Assembly (NCBI GenBank): GCA_002359055.1 | Contig: DEQC01000032.1 | Coordinates: 1-11,806 of the forward strand | Origin: Flavobacteriales bacterium UBA3376 | Lineage (GTDB): Bacteria; Bacteroidota; Bacteroidia; Flavobacteriales; Weeksellaceae | DNA: 11,806 nt | Direction of reading: 5' to 3' | In this document: piece by piece, positions 1 through 7,191 of the stretch | Numbering within the stretch: the stretch's first letter is position 1 | Layout: each line of letters opens with the position of its first letter | Made by a program: the position numbers and the translations under genes | The notes under the pieces: generated by a model | What the model was told of the DNA's origin: nothing | Databases searched by the model: none | What the model saw: the letters and a program-made list of their open reading frames with translations, nothing else

Positions 1-141
1 GTTCGAGCGTTTACAAAGAGAGAAGATTATTGGGATGTTTATTATAAACTCCATAAAAAAACCATTGAATTGTTAAATGAACACAAAATAATTGTAACTC
101 CTTCTCCAAGTAAAATGATTATTAAAGACAATATCAAATGA
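1..141 (+). CDS. Mechanosensitive ion channel, MscS family (C-terminal fragment)
   Basis: Frame 1 is open from the first base and ends at TGA 139-141, giving the last 46 residues of a protein that begins outside the window. The fragment starts VRAFTKREDYWDVYYKLHKK and continues with a helix (IELLNEHKI) and a short tail. A V-R-x-(F/W)-x-x-x-x-x-Y-W-x-V-Y pattern followed by an amphipathic helix is typical of the cytoplasmic C-terminal alpha/beta domain of small MscS channels, which open under membrane tension to release solutes during hypo-osmotic shock. Its stop codon overlaps the start of the next gene in an ATGA, so the two are probably co-transcribed and translationally coupled. The family call rests on this short tail only; the pore helices are not visible. 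The tail ends in a basic, hydrophobic SKMIIKDNIK, not the IPFPQ-type ending common in many homologues. Confidence 0.65.
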   Translation, partial: VRAFTKREDYWDVYYKLHKKTIELLNEHKIIVTPSPSKMIIKDNIK

Positions 142-1400
142 TGAAAAACTATTTAATTTTAATATTAATTTTATTTAGTGCATTTGGAAAAGCTCAATCA
201 GATTGGATTTTAAAACATTTTGAGTCAGATTTTTACAAAAATCAATTCACTGGATTTTATCTTTACGATCCTGAAACTAAAGAAATTTTAGAAAGTTACA
301 ATGGAGATAAAAACTTCACTCCAGCATCCAATGTTAAAATACTTTCGCTTTATAGTGCACTGAAAGTTTTACCTGATTCAATTCCAGCTTTGCGATACGA
401 ACGAAAAGATGGAAATCTTCACATCGAAGGTTTAGGTGATCCTACTTTTTTGCATCCACAATTCAAATCTGTTACTCGAGCTTTGGATTTTCTAAAGGAT
501 GAACCGAGCGATATTTATTTGCATTGGGGAAAATTAGAAGGACCACGCATGGGTTTGGGTTGGTCATGGGAAGATTATGAAAAACATTATTCTCCTCAAT
601 TCAGTGAATTTCCTTTGTATGGCAATATGGCAACCATTACCAAAGGTAGAGGAAAAGCCAGAACAATTCCGATGACCTTGGCAGATTCGGTCGAATACAA
701 AGAGAGTTTGTTCAGCCGTGAATTTTATGAAAATAAATTCTATATAGGTTCGAGAAATGGCCAAACGACGAGAGTTCCGTTTGTGGTCAAAGATGAATTG
801 ATCCGACAAATCCTATCGGATGCCATCGGAAAGGAAGTTTATTTAACCGACGAACCTCTGAGCAAAAATGCCGATGTTTTATTTAGTTTACCTTCGGATT
901 TGGTGTATAAAAGAATGATGGAAATAAGCGATAATTTCTTGGCAGAACAAATTCTTTTGATGGTTTCCGCACAAATTTCATCGACCATGTCCACTGACCG
1001 AGCGATTCAATACATCAAGAGTAAATATCTGAAAGGAATGCCTGATGAACCTGTTTGGGTGGACGGCTCCGGACTTTCGAGATACAACTTATTTTCGCCC
1101 AGAAATATGGTTTTTGTTTTGGATAAACTCTATGAAGAATTTCCAAGAGAAAGATTGTTCAACTTATTTGCAGTCGGCGGAAGAACCGGAACTTTAAAGA
1201 ATAATTATGGTGGAAGAACACCCTATATTTATGCTAAATCAGGAACGCTTTCGAACAATTATACTTTGAGTGGATATCTCATCACCAATTCTGGAAAAAC
1301 TTTGATTTTTAGTATTATGAACAACCATTACACCAAACAGAATTGGCAAGTTCGACAAGAAACTCAGAAATTGTTGGAATACATCAGAGACAACTATTAA
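138..1400 (+). CDS. dacB: D-alanyl-D-alanine carboxypeptidase/endopeptidase, PBP4 (peptidase S13) family
   Basis: A 420-aa periplasmic serine enzyme that removes terminal D-Ala from peptidoglycan stem peptides and, in this family, may also cut D-Ala-mDAP cross-links. Residues 1-19 form a signal peptide (hydrophobic LILILILFSAFG, then KAQS). All three penicillin-binding motifs are present: S64-N-V-K67 with the nucleophilic serine in a PASNVK context, S264-D-N266, and K367-S-G369 in place of KTG. DGSGLSR at 309-315 is a strong S13 family signature. About 200 residues separate SxxK from SxN, enough for the inserted domain of class C low-molecular-mass PBPs. The length is somewhat below the E. 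coli enzyme (477 aa). ATG 138 overlaps the upstream stop as ATGA; the adjacent ATG at 141 would remove only one residue. No strong terminator was seen after the stop. The family is certain by motif; the split between carboxypeptidase and endopeptidase activity cannot be read from sequence. Confidence 0.93.
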   Translation: MMKNYLILILILFSAFGKAQSDWILKHFESDFYKNQFTGFYLYDPETKEILESYNGDKNFTPASNVKILSLYSALKVLPDSIPALRYERKDGNLHIEGLGDPTFLHPQFKSVTRALDFLKDEPSDIYLHWGKLEGPRMGLGWSWEDYEKHYSPQFSEFPLYGNMATITKGRGKARTIPMTLADSVEYKESLFSREFYENKFYIGSRNGQTTRVPFVVKDELIRQILSDAIGKEVYLTDEPLSKNADVLFSLPSDLVYKRMMEISDNFLAEQILLMVSAQISSTMSTDRAIQYIKSKYLKGMPDEPVWVDGSGLSRYNLFSPRNMVFVLDKLYEEFPRERLFNLFAVGGRTGTLKNNYGGRTPYIYAKSGTLSNNYTLSGYLITNSGKTLIFSIMNNHYTKQNWQVRQETQKLLEYIRDNY

Positions 1401-1538
1401 AATGAATTTCTGATTGATTTAGATAAATTTAATTTCCTGAAAAATTAAAAAAATCACATTAACTTCTGCTAATCAAAGATTTTCGGAATGATTTTTTCTA
1501 TTAACTATCTAAGAGTATTAACTTAAAGATGGTTTAAA

Positions 1539-2309
1539 ATGAAAACAAATGTCCCAAATTTCATAGACAACAAGGATGTAAAAGAACGTTTAAACGTTTT
1601 GATGTCCATACAGAACTTCGAGAATGATTTGAACCGAGCAATTGAGAATATTAGTGAAACTACCAATCAATTGATCAGGCGATATGAAGAAGGTTTAAAT
1701 TTTTTGACTCAAATCAACAAATTAGACCTAAGTGAAAGAAAAAGAGAAATGGAAAACCTAAATGGCGTGAGAGTTCATATCAATCAAATGATTCATGCCT
1801 TGGAGTTGATTGAAACTTCTGATGATGAAAATGTGAAAATGTCTGAACAAATCTCAGTTTTCGAACAAAAGCAGAAAAGAATGTCCGAATATGCACTTCG
1901 TTTTGAGAATTTAGGTTCAAATATTTTAAAAGGCGATTTGCTACAAACTTGGAAGGATCGATATTGTGTTTATCAAAAAGATTATGCTAAAAAGTTTGAA
2001 AAATCAAAGAAAAAACTCGTGTTGATCAATCAGTTTTATGAAAAATATTCGCCTGAAGAAATTGAATTAATTTCAAATATCATAGCTGAAAATAGAGAAA
2101 ACTATTCGGAATCTGCCGATGCTGAGAATTTTAAAATTCAATATTTAAAAGCGATTTCTCAATACAAACAAGAGTTTAATCCAACGAATTTATGGGATAG
2201 ATTTTTGAATATTTTGGCAGGTGGAGTGCATCCAACACCCGAAGAAAAAGTTATGCTGACCAATTGGATGGACGGAAAACAAAAGAAAAAACCGTATGAG
2301 AAGGATTGA
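1539..2309 (+). CDS. Hypothetical soluble helix-rich/coiled-coil protein
   Basis: I do not recognise this 256-aa protein. It has no signal peptide and no membrane segment, so it is probably cytoplasmic. Most of it looks alpha-helical and strongly charged: residues 15-60 and 64-125 carry spaced Leu/Ile/Val between Glu, Lys, Arg and Asn, as in coiled coils or helical bundles, and 148-165 is a very basic helix (KKFEKSKKKL). There is one cysteine (C143). The C-terminal part (216-246) differs, with an NLWDRFLNILAGG segment, then HPTPEEKVMLTNWMDGK and a basic tail, and may be a small conserved element. The preceding 138-bp gap suggests its own promoter, but I found no TAnnTTTG match there. The stop is one base from the stop of the convergent outer-membrane gene. 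Coding is supported by length, an ATG start and a composition like its neighbours. No function is proposed. Confidence 0.8.
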   Translation: MKTNVPNFIDNKDVKERLNVLMSIQNFENDLNRAIENISETTNQLIRRYEEGLNFLTQINKLDLSERKREMENLNGVRVHINQMIHALELIETSDDENVKMSEQISVFEQKQKRMSEYALRFENLGSNILKGDLLQTWKDRYCVYQKDYAKKFEKSKKKLVLINQFYEKYSPEEIELISNIIAENRENYSESADAENFKIQYLKAISQYKQEFNPTNLWDRFLNILAGGVHPTPEEKVMLTNWMDGKQKKKPYEKD

Positions 2310-2316
2310 ATCAATC
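2304..2316. repeat. 13-bp palindrome spanning two convergent stop codons
   Basis: GATTGA-A-TCAATC is a perfect 6-bp inverted repeat around a central A at 2310. The left arm contains the TGA of the 1539-2309 gene (2307-2309). The right arm contains the complement of the TGA of the outer-membrane gene (2311-2313). A single-base loop cannot form a terminator hairpin, so this is partly a by-product of two facing TGA stops. It is recorded because it is the whole junction between the two genes. Confidence 0.5.
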
Positions 2317-5073
2317 AAAACTTACATATCTACCTCCTCTTCTTCCCGACCGATTGCTCGTAGATTTTTTCCCACCGAATTGATCTAAAGAATAACCAAT
2401 AGAAAACATTATATATCGCTCCAAAACATCGTTTTGGACATCAGAAATATAGGTGTCTGAAATGGTTCGCGAACTACCGGTATTTTGACCCAAAACATCG
2501 TAAACTTTAACTTTGAGGTTCATTTTGTCTTCCCAAAAGTTATAGCCTAAACTCATGTTCCATAAAAAGAAATCCTTTCTGAATCCATCGGAAATTTTAG
2601 AATTGTAGGTATAAGTAAAGTCGTTTCCAAAAACAAAATTCTTCGGCCAATAATTGGTAGTCGATAAACTAAAACGATGTGTGACATGCTCGCTTTTATC
2701 TATTCTAAAATTCTTATATTCAGTTGTTTGAAATGAAATATTATAACTAGGACTGACCGTTAAAACTTCTCCTAAATCCCAATTAAAATTAAATCTTGGA
2801 TTTAAATTATACGATTGAGAAGTATATTTTTCGCCATTGATAAAACCTTGTTGATCGTTGAAATTCACTCTCATAGATAAACTTGTTCTAAATTTACTCT
2901 GTCCACTTTGAAAGGATTTATTGATATTAAATCCACCAAAAAGTCGATAATTTCCGCTGATATTGATATAAGTTGTGTAAGTCTTAAAGTTTTCATCGGT
3001 AATTCTATAAGAAGAAATACTTCTTTCATCAAAACTTCCACCTAAATTAAATCCATAACCGAATCTACTTTGCATGATATAATTGTTCAATCCAAAATAT
3101 AATTGATGTGTTTTCGATGATTTCAAATCTGGATTTCCAATAGTAGTGTTCAATGGATTTGATAGATTTTCTATGGGTAATAATTGCTCTGCGGAAGCAA
3201 AACGCTCGTTCATGCTATAATTCATAAAAACCGATGAGTTCTGCCCAAATCTGTAATTTGCATTCATGGAAATCGAAGGTGAAGCCTTCTCCAAAGTCAA
3301 ACCATAATCTTCGGACAAATATGTTCCAAAGTTTTTCTGATGAATGAAATCTACACCTAAATTTAATCGAAAAAAGATTTTACTCTTTTGCAATCTAAGC
3401 GATACATAAGGATTTGCATTTCTATTGTCCGATGAAATTTCAGAAGAAAGAAATTCATTTTTGTCGTCATACATCTCCGAATTCTCATCGAAATCCCAAG
3501 TATTTTTTAAAGTTTCATTTTTAGAAATTCCATATTTCGCACCCACATCCAATTTCAATGAATCGGTCAATTGAATGCCATAACTCAAATCAAAATTAAA
3601 GTCATCTCGATTGACTTTTCTTCGGCTGAATTGATTTCTAATATCATCTTCATCTTCTGTTTGAAAGAAATAAGTGTTCGAAAGATTGGTTTCATCGGAA
3701 GAATTTCTCACACTATTGTTGGAAAAACTAAAACTCAATTCCGTTCGATTGTCAAAAGCTTTGAAAAATTCAATGCTATTGCCAAAGGTTTGATTCAAAT
3801 CTTCAGTCCACACTTCACCATTGCTTTCGTTGATCAATTCACCCAATTCATTCAAAGTAAATCGATCAAAAATATCGGATGAATTGCTTTGATTAAAAGT
3901 ATATTTAGGTTCAAACCAAATTTTACTACTTTCATCCAATTTCAATTCTATACTTGAGTTGAAGCTATGATTATAATTTTCGTTTCTTGTTTTCGAGCGA
4001 TTTTCTGTGGTATAAATATTATTGGGCAATAAATTTTCTTGACGACTGTAAAAATTATTTCTCGTATCGGTTTGTGTATAAAAATAATTGGTGTTGAGTT
4101 CAACATTTTTCCCAAAATCATTGGAATAACTAATTCCTCCCAAATACGACTGAGTAATTCCTCTGCCTGAGCCAAGTCTGACTCCACTCGAACGAGATCT
4201 CGAACTTCCCATATTATCAAATATCTCATTCATAGAAAATCCAACGGAATTGATATTGTTTGACGAACCTAAAATGTTTAAACGTGAATTTCCTTTGAAA
4301 TGATTCAGCATAAAACTCGATTCATATCGATCATCAGAACCATATCCAGCCATGGCTTTCAGCATGATTCCACGATTTTTATCTTCATCTATGGTCAAAT
4401 TGATGGTTGCATTATTTGAACTTGCTCTTGCGCCCGAAAGTTCTTCTCTTTTGGTTTTTGTATCGGTCACTTGAACTTTATTGATAATTTCTGCTGGCAA
4501 GTTTTCCAAAGCAATCGATCCGTCAGTATCAAAAAATGGTTTTCCATTGACCAAAATTTGGTTGACTTCTTTTCCGTTGACTGAAATTTTTCCTTCATCA
4601 TCGATTTCTACACCTGGCAATTCCTTGAGCAAAGCTTCCACATTGGCGTCTGGACGAACTTTAAAAGATCCGGCATTGAATTCTAAAGTATCGGTTTTAA
4701 CTCTAATCGGTGGTGAACCAACAATAAGTACACCTTCTAAACTGATGGTCTCTTCTAATTTGACAATTCCCAAATCCTGATTGTCCAAAAGATTTTCAAA
4801 TGTATGAACATATTCACCTGAAAAATCATCGGTAATCGTTAGAAAAACAGCTTCATCGATTTTTCGAACAGTTAAATCAAATTTTCCTTCTTCATCCGTT
4901 TGAGTATAATCGATGATGGTCGAATCTTTTTTGAACGAAAGAAATGCAGTTGCTGATTCTATCGGCAATTCGAAGTTATTATCGACTGCAATTCCGCGGA
5001 TTGTAACAGTGTTTTGAGCCTTTAAACTTACAATTGAAAAGCAAATTAAAAAGATTTGAAAGAAGTATTTCAT
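2311..5073 (-). CDS. Outer-membrane beta-barrel protein, TonB-dependent-receptor-like, with carboxypeptidase-regulatory-like N-domain
   Basis: A 920-aa outer-membrane protein. Residues 1-19 are a signal peptide (FFQIFLICFSIVSLKAQ). About 22-105 is a carboxypeptidase-D regulatory-like beta-sandwich (VTIRGIAVDNN, with a TDEEGKFDLTV turn). About 110-232 is a plug-like domain that opens with LEGVLIVG and contains LPGVEIDDEGKISVNGKEVN and ILVNGKPFF, motifs of the Bacteroidota family annotated outer membrane beta-barrel protein (PF14905 type). The rest is alternating, aromatic-rich strands with Asn/Ser/Asp-rich turns, ending near IMFSIGYSLDQF (about 888-899) as a plausible last strand. A 21-residue basic Gly/Arg/Ser tail follows (GRRGGR at 910-915). 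It lies 25 bp downstream of lpxB on the same strand, so it is probably co-transcribed. No SusD-like gene is adjacent, so it is not a canonical Sus pair. The substrate is unknown, and its TonB dependence is inferred, not seen. Confidence 0.9.
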   Translation of the reverse strand: MKYFFQIFLICFSIVSLKAQNTVTIRGIAVDNNFELPIESATAFLSFKKDSTIIDYTQTDEEGKFDLTVRKIDEAVFLTITDDFSGEYVHTFENLLDNQDLGIVKLEETISLEGVLIVGSPPIRVKTDTLEFNAGSFKVRPDANVEALLKELPGVEIDDEGKISVNGKEVNQILVNGKPFFDTDGSIALENLPAEIINKVQVTDTKTKREELSGARASSNNATINLTIDEDKNRGIMLKAMAGYGSDDRYESSFMLNHFKGNSRLNILGSSNNINSVGFSMNEIFDNMGSSRSRSSGVRLGSGRGITQSYLGGISYSNDFGKNVELNTNYFYTQTDTRNNFYSRQENLLPNNIYTTENRSKTRNENYNHSFNSSIELKLDESSKIWFEPKYTFNQSNSSDIFDRFTLNELGELINESNGEVWTEDLNQTFGNSIEFFKAFDNRTELSFSFSNNSVRNSSDETNLSNTYFFQTEDEDDIRNQFSRRKVNRDDFNFDLSYGIQLTDSLKLDVGAKYGISKNETLKNTWDFDENSEMYDDKNEFLSSEISSDNRNANPYVSLRLQKSKIFFRLNLGVDFIHQKNFGTYLSEDYGLTLEKASPSISMNANYRFGQNSSVFMNYSMNERFASAEQLLPIENLSNPLNTTIGNPDLKSSKTHQLYFGLNNYIMQSRFGYGFNLGGSFDERSISSYRITDENFKTYTTYINISGNYRLFGGFNINKSFQSGQSKFRTSLSMRVNFNDQQGFINGEKYTSQSYNLNPRFNFNWDLGEVLTVSPSYNISFQTTEYKNFRIDKSEHVTHRFSLSTTNYWPKNFVFGNDFTYTYNSKISDGFRKDFFLWNMSLGYNFWEDKMNLKVKVYDVLGQNTGSSRTISDTYISDVQNDVLERYIMFSIGYSLDQFGGKKSTSNRSGRRGGRYVSFD

Positions 5074-5098
5074 GAAAAAAGTTTAGGTAAAATTTGGA

Positions 5099-6214
5099 TC
5101 AGACGCCTTTCAAATCATCAATAATCATTCCAGCAGTTTTTTTAGAAGCACCCGAGCCACCTAACTTGATTCTCAATTCTTCATAATCTTTTAGCACTTG
5201 AGAGCGTTTGGGTTCGGATAAAATCTTTTCCAATTCAATTTTCAAGTTTTTAGGATTTAATTCACTTTGAATCAATTCCTTCACCACTTCTCTATTCATT
5301 ATTAAATTGACCAAAGCGATATAATCTATGTATTTTACAACTCTTTTTCCGATTTCATAAGAAATCCAACTTCCTTTGTAGCAAACGACTTCAGGAGTAT
5401 TGAGCAAAGCAGTTTCCAAAGTTGCTGTTCCAGAAGTTACCAAAGCAGCTTCTGCAGCTCTGATCAAATCATAAGTTTCACCAAAAACAATTTTGACATC
5501 ATTTCCGGCAATTTGTCGATAAAAACTTTCTTCTTGTGATGGAGCACCAGCTACGACGAATTGATAATCTGGAAAATCTTTGACTATAGAAAGCATAATG
5601 GGCAGTTTAACTTTTATTTCTTGCTTTCTACTTCCTGGGAGAAGTGCGATTATTTTTCTTTCATCCAATTGATGAGTCGATTTGAAAGCATCGATGTTTA
5701 AATCTTTGAGTTGAATCAATTCATCTAACAATGGATGTCCGACAAAATCAGCTTCATAATCGTATTTTTTGTAGAATTCTTTTTCGAATGGAAGAATTAC
5801 AAACATTCGATCGACGAACTTTTTAACGATTTTCACTCTGCCAGTTTTCCAAGCCCAGATTTGTGGTGAAATATAATAATAGACTTTAATGCCTAATTTC
5901 TTTACGAATTCAGCAATTCTCAAGTTAAATCCTGGATAATCGATAAGAATAACAGCATCTGGTTTCCAAGTTTGTATATCTTTTTTACAGAATGAAATAT
6001 TTCCGAGTATGGTTTTCAGATTCATAAGAACTTCGACAAATCCCATAAAGGCTAAATCACGGTAATGTTTCACCAATTCACCGCCTTCTCTTTGCATCAA
6101 ATCACCACCCCAAAAGCGAAATTCAGCGTTTGGGTCTTGATTTTTCAACTCTTTCATCAGGTTTGAACCATGAAGATCCCCTGAAGCTTCTCCTGCAATT
6201 ATATAATATTTCAC
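5099..6214 (-). CDS. lpxB: Lipid-A-disaccharide synthase
   Basis: LpxB (glycosyltransferase family 19) condenses UDP-2,3-diacylglucosamine with lipid X to give the lipid A disaccharide, releasing UDP. It acts at the cytoplasmic face of the inner membrane. The 371 aa match the usual family length. Signatures in order: GEASGDLHGSNLM (8-20), YISPQIWAWKTGRVK (114-128), FVGHPLLDE (157-165), LLPGSRKQEI (191-200) and VTSGTATLETAL (259-270), followed by YKGSWISYEIGKRVVKYIDY. The start is GTG at 6214-6212. The in-frame stop TAA at 6232-6230 lies just upstream with no ATG between, and the MKYYIIAGEASGD N-terminus fits the family, so GTG is the only reasonable start. A TATCTTTG promoter element sits 29 bp upstream. 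The outer-membrane barrel gene follows after 25 bp, and the divergent neighbour encodes a DUF2480 protein. Confidence 0.96.
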   Translation of the reverse strand: MKYYIIAGEASGDLHGSNLMKELKNQDPNAEFRFWGGDLMQREGGELVKHYRDLAFMGFVEVLMNLKTILGNISFCKKDIQTWKPDAVILIDYPGFNLRIAEFVKKLGIKVYYYISPQIWAWKTGRVKIVKKFVDRMFVILPFEKEFYKKYDYEADFVGHPLLDELIQLKDLNIDAFKSTHQLDERKIIALLPGSRKQEIKVKLPIMLSIVKDFPDYQFVVAGAPSQEESFYRQIAGNDVKIVFGETYDLIRAAEAALVTSGTATLETALLNTPEVVCYKGSWISYEIGKRVVKYIDYIALVNLIMNREVVKELIQSELNPKNLKIELEKILSEPKRSQVLKDYEELRIKLGGSGASKKTAGMIIDDLKGV

Positions 6215-6216
6215 TT

Positions 6217-6224
6217 TAAGTTTG
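6217..6224 (+). promoter_or_regulatory. Putative Bacteroidota -7 element for the DUF2480 gene
   Basis: TAAGTTTG is an exact match to the TAnnTTTG -7 consensus of Bacteroidota primary-sigma promoters. A near match, TAACTTTA, follows immediately at 6225-6232. A start site about 6-8 bases downstream would give a leader of about 30 nt before ATG 6261. I see no clear TTG -33 element at the expected distance, so this rests on the -7 match and position. It lies within the predicted leader of lpxB on the other strand. Confidence 0.45.
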
Positions 6225-6242
6225 TAACTTTACATTATAAAA

Positions 6243-6250
6243 CAAAGATA
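6243..6250 (-). promoter_or_regulatory. Putative Bacteroidota -7 element for lpxB
   Basis: Read on the minus strand this is TATCTTTG, an exact TAnnTTTG match. Transcription starting about 6-8 bases downstream (near 6236) would leave a leader of about 22 nt before the GTG of lpxB at 6214. No convincing -33 TTG was seen. The element faces the rightward -7 element at 6217-6224, only 18 bp away. Confidence 0.5.
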
Positions 6251-6260
6251 GAGATTTGTG

Positions 6261-6767
6261 ATGGAAGAAATTGTAAACAGAGTAGCTAAAAGTCCTTTAG
6301 TAACATTTGATTTAGAGAAGTTTTATCCTGAGGGTAAACGTATATTTTTCGATTTAAAGGATTTTTTATTTGAAGAATTTTTATTGAAGGAAAAAGATTT
6401 CCGCGAAAAGCTGAAAAATCATGATTGGTCTCAATACAAGGATGCTTATGTAGCTATGGATTGTACGACTGATGCCATTTTGCCTTCTTGGGCATTTCTG
6501 TTGGCTGCAACTTATTTACAACCCGTAGCCAAGAGAATTGTAAGAGGAAATTTAGAAGATTTGGAAACGGCTTTGTATCAGGATATAATTTCGAATTTAG
6601 ATACAGCGCCTTATAAAGATAAAAAAATCATCATTACTGGTTGTAGCAACAAGCCAGTGCCAGATGCTGCATACATTCAGCTCATCGAAAAGCTTCAGCC
6701 CGAAGCCGATAGCTTGATGTTTGGTGAAGCTTGCAGTACAGTGCCTTTAATTAAAAATAAGAAGTAA
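6261..6767 (+). CDS. DUF2480 family protein
   Basis: A 168-aa soluble protein without signal peptide or membrane segment. I recognise the DUF2480 family (Bacteroidota-restricted, function unknown) from the N-terminus MEEIVNRVAKSPLVTFDLEK, the FYPEGKRIFFDLKDFLFEE segment and the C-terminal half. Three cysteines lie in distinct motifs: VAMDCTTDA (C68), TGCSNKPVP (C128) and GEACSTVPL (C158). This spacing suggests a metal or redox site, which is inference. I recall family members often lying beside SUF iron-sulfur assembly genes in flavobacterial genomes; none is in this window. An in-frame GTG at 6258 would add one residue, but the ATG at 6261 is preferred. It is divergent from lpxB with an exact TAnnTTTG element 37 bp upstream, and ends at a stem-loop shared with convergent trxA. 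Confidence 0.88.
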   Translation: MEEIVNRVAKSPLVTFDLEKFYPEGKRIFFDLKDFLFEEFLLKEKDFREKLKNHDWSQYKDAYVAMDCTTDAILPSWAFLLAATYLQPVAKRIVRGNLEDLETALYQDIISNLDTAPYKDKKIIITGCSNKPVPDAAYIQLIEKLQPEADSLMFGEACSTVPLIKNKK

Positions 6768-6793
6768 ATTAATTGTTTGGTGTTTTAATAAAA

Positions 6794-6820
6794 GAAGCCG
6801 TTTCTGTGAGAAACGGCTTC
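6794..6820. terminator. Bidirectional intrinsic terminator between the DUF2480 gene and trxA
   Basis: A perfect 11-bp inverted repeat: GAAGCCGTTTC (6794-6804), a 5-nt loop TGTGA, and GAAACGGCTTC (6810-6820). On the minus strand the stem is followed directly by TTTTATT, a good U-tract for ending trxA. On the plus strand AACATTTTT follows, a slightly displaced T-run for ending the DUF2480 transcript. It sits in the 75-bp gap between convergent genes, where a two-way terminator is expected. Confidence 0.9.
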
Positions 6821-6842
6821 AACATTTTTAAGCTATATGTGA

Positions 6843-7160
6843 TTACATAATTGCTTTTAATTTTTCTTCTAATTGCTCTTTAGGAACAACTCCAACCACT
6901 TTATCTACAACTTCACCATCTTTAAAAAACAGTATGGTAGGAATGTTTCTAATTCCGTAATCTGCAGCGATTTGTTGATTGTTATCTACATCAACTTTAG
7001 CAACAACTGCTTTACCTTCATAATCTTTAGCCAACTCTTCAACTATAGGTCCAACCATTCTACATGGACCACACCAAGTTGCCCAAAAGTCAACCATTGC
7101 TGGTTTTCCTGATTTTATTACATCCTCCTCAAAAGACGCATCCGTAACTTCAAGTGCCAT
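6843..7160 (-). CDS. trxA: Thioredoxin
   Basis: A 105-aa cytosolic thioredoxin, the usual length, that reduces protein disulfides using electrons from thioredoxin reductase. The active site W-C-G-P-C is at 29-33 in the context VDFWATWCGPCRMVGP. The cis-proline loop is RNIPT (P74), the buried acid before the active site is D24, and FFKDGEVVDKVVG (78-90) is the typical beta hairpin. No signal peptide, so not a periplasmic Dsb- or TlpA-like form. It lies 135 bp downstream of dnaE on the same strand, with its own TAnnTTTG element upstream, so it is probably transcribed independently. Transcription should end at the stem-loop at 6794-6820. The leader is A/T-rich with no Shine-Dalgarno-like sequence, as usual in this phylum. 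Confidence 0.97.
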   Translation of the reverse strand: MALEVTDASFEEDVIKSGKPAMVDFWATWCGPCRMVGPIVEELAKDYEGKAVVAKVDVDNNQQIAADYGIRNIPTILFFKDGEVVDKVVGVVPKEQLEEKLKAIM

Positions 7161-7191
7161 TTTCTGTGTATTTTTTATTTATTAAACATTT

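Noticed and set aside
564..809. 81-aa open frame on the minus strand inside dacB
   Set aside because: It lies entirely within a well-supported gene with intact motifs, and its product has no recognisable features; a shadow frame.
1401..1538. Promoter or terminator in the gap before the 256-aa protein
   Set aside because: Only near-matches such as TAAATTTA and weak 5-bp stems were seen in very A/T-rich sequence; not strong enough to list.
2304..2316. The 13-bp palindrome as an operator site
   Set aside because: It sits at the 3' ends of two convergent genes, away from any promoter, and follows largely from two facing TGA codons.
3571..4780. Several open frames (plus strand 3571-3882 and 4481-4780; minus strand 3948-4229) inside the outer-membrane protein gene
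   Set aside because: All overlap the continuous 920-codon barrel gene in other frames; compositions are those of antisense or shifted reading, with no domains.
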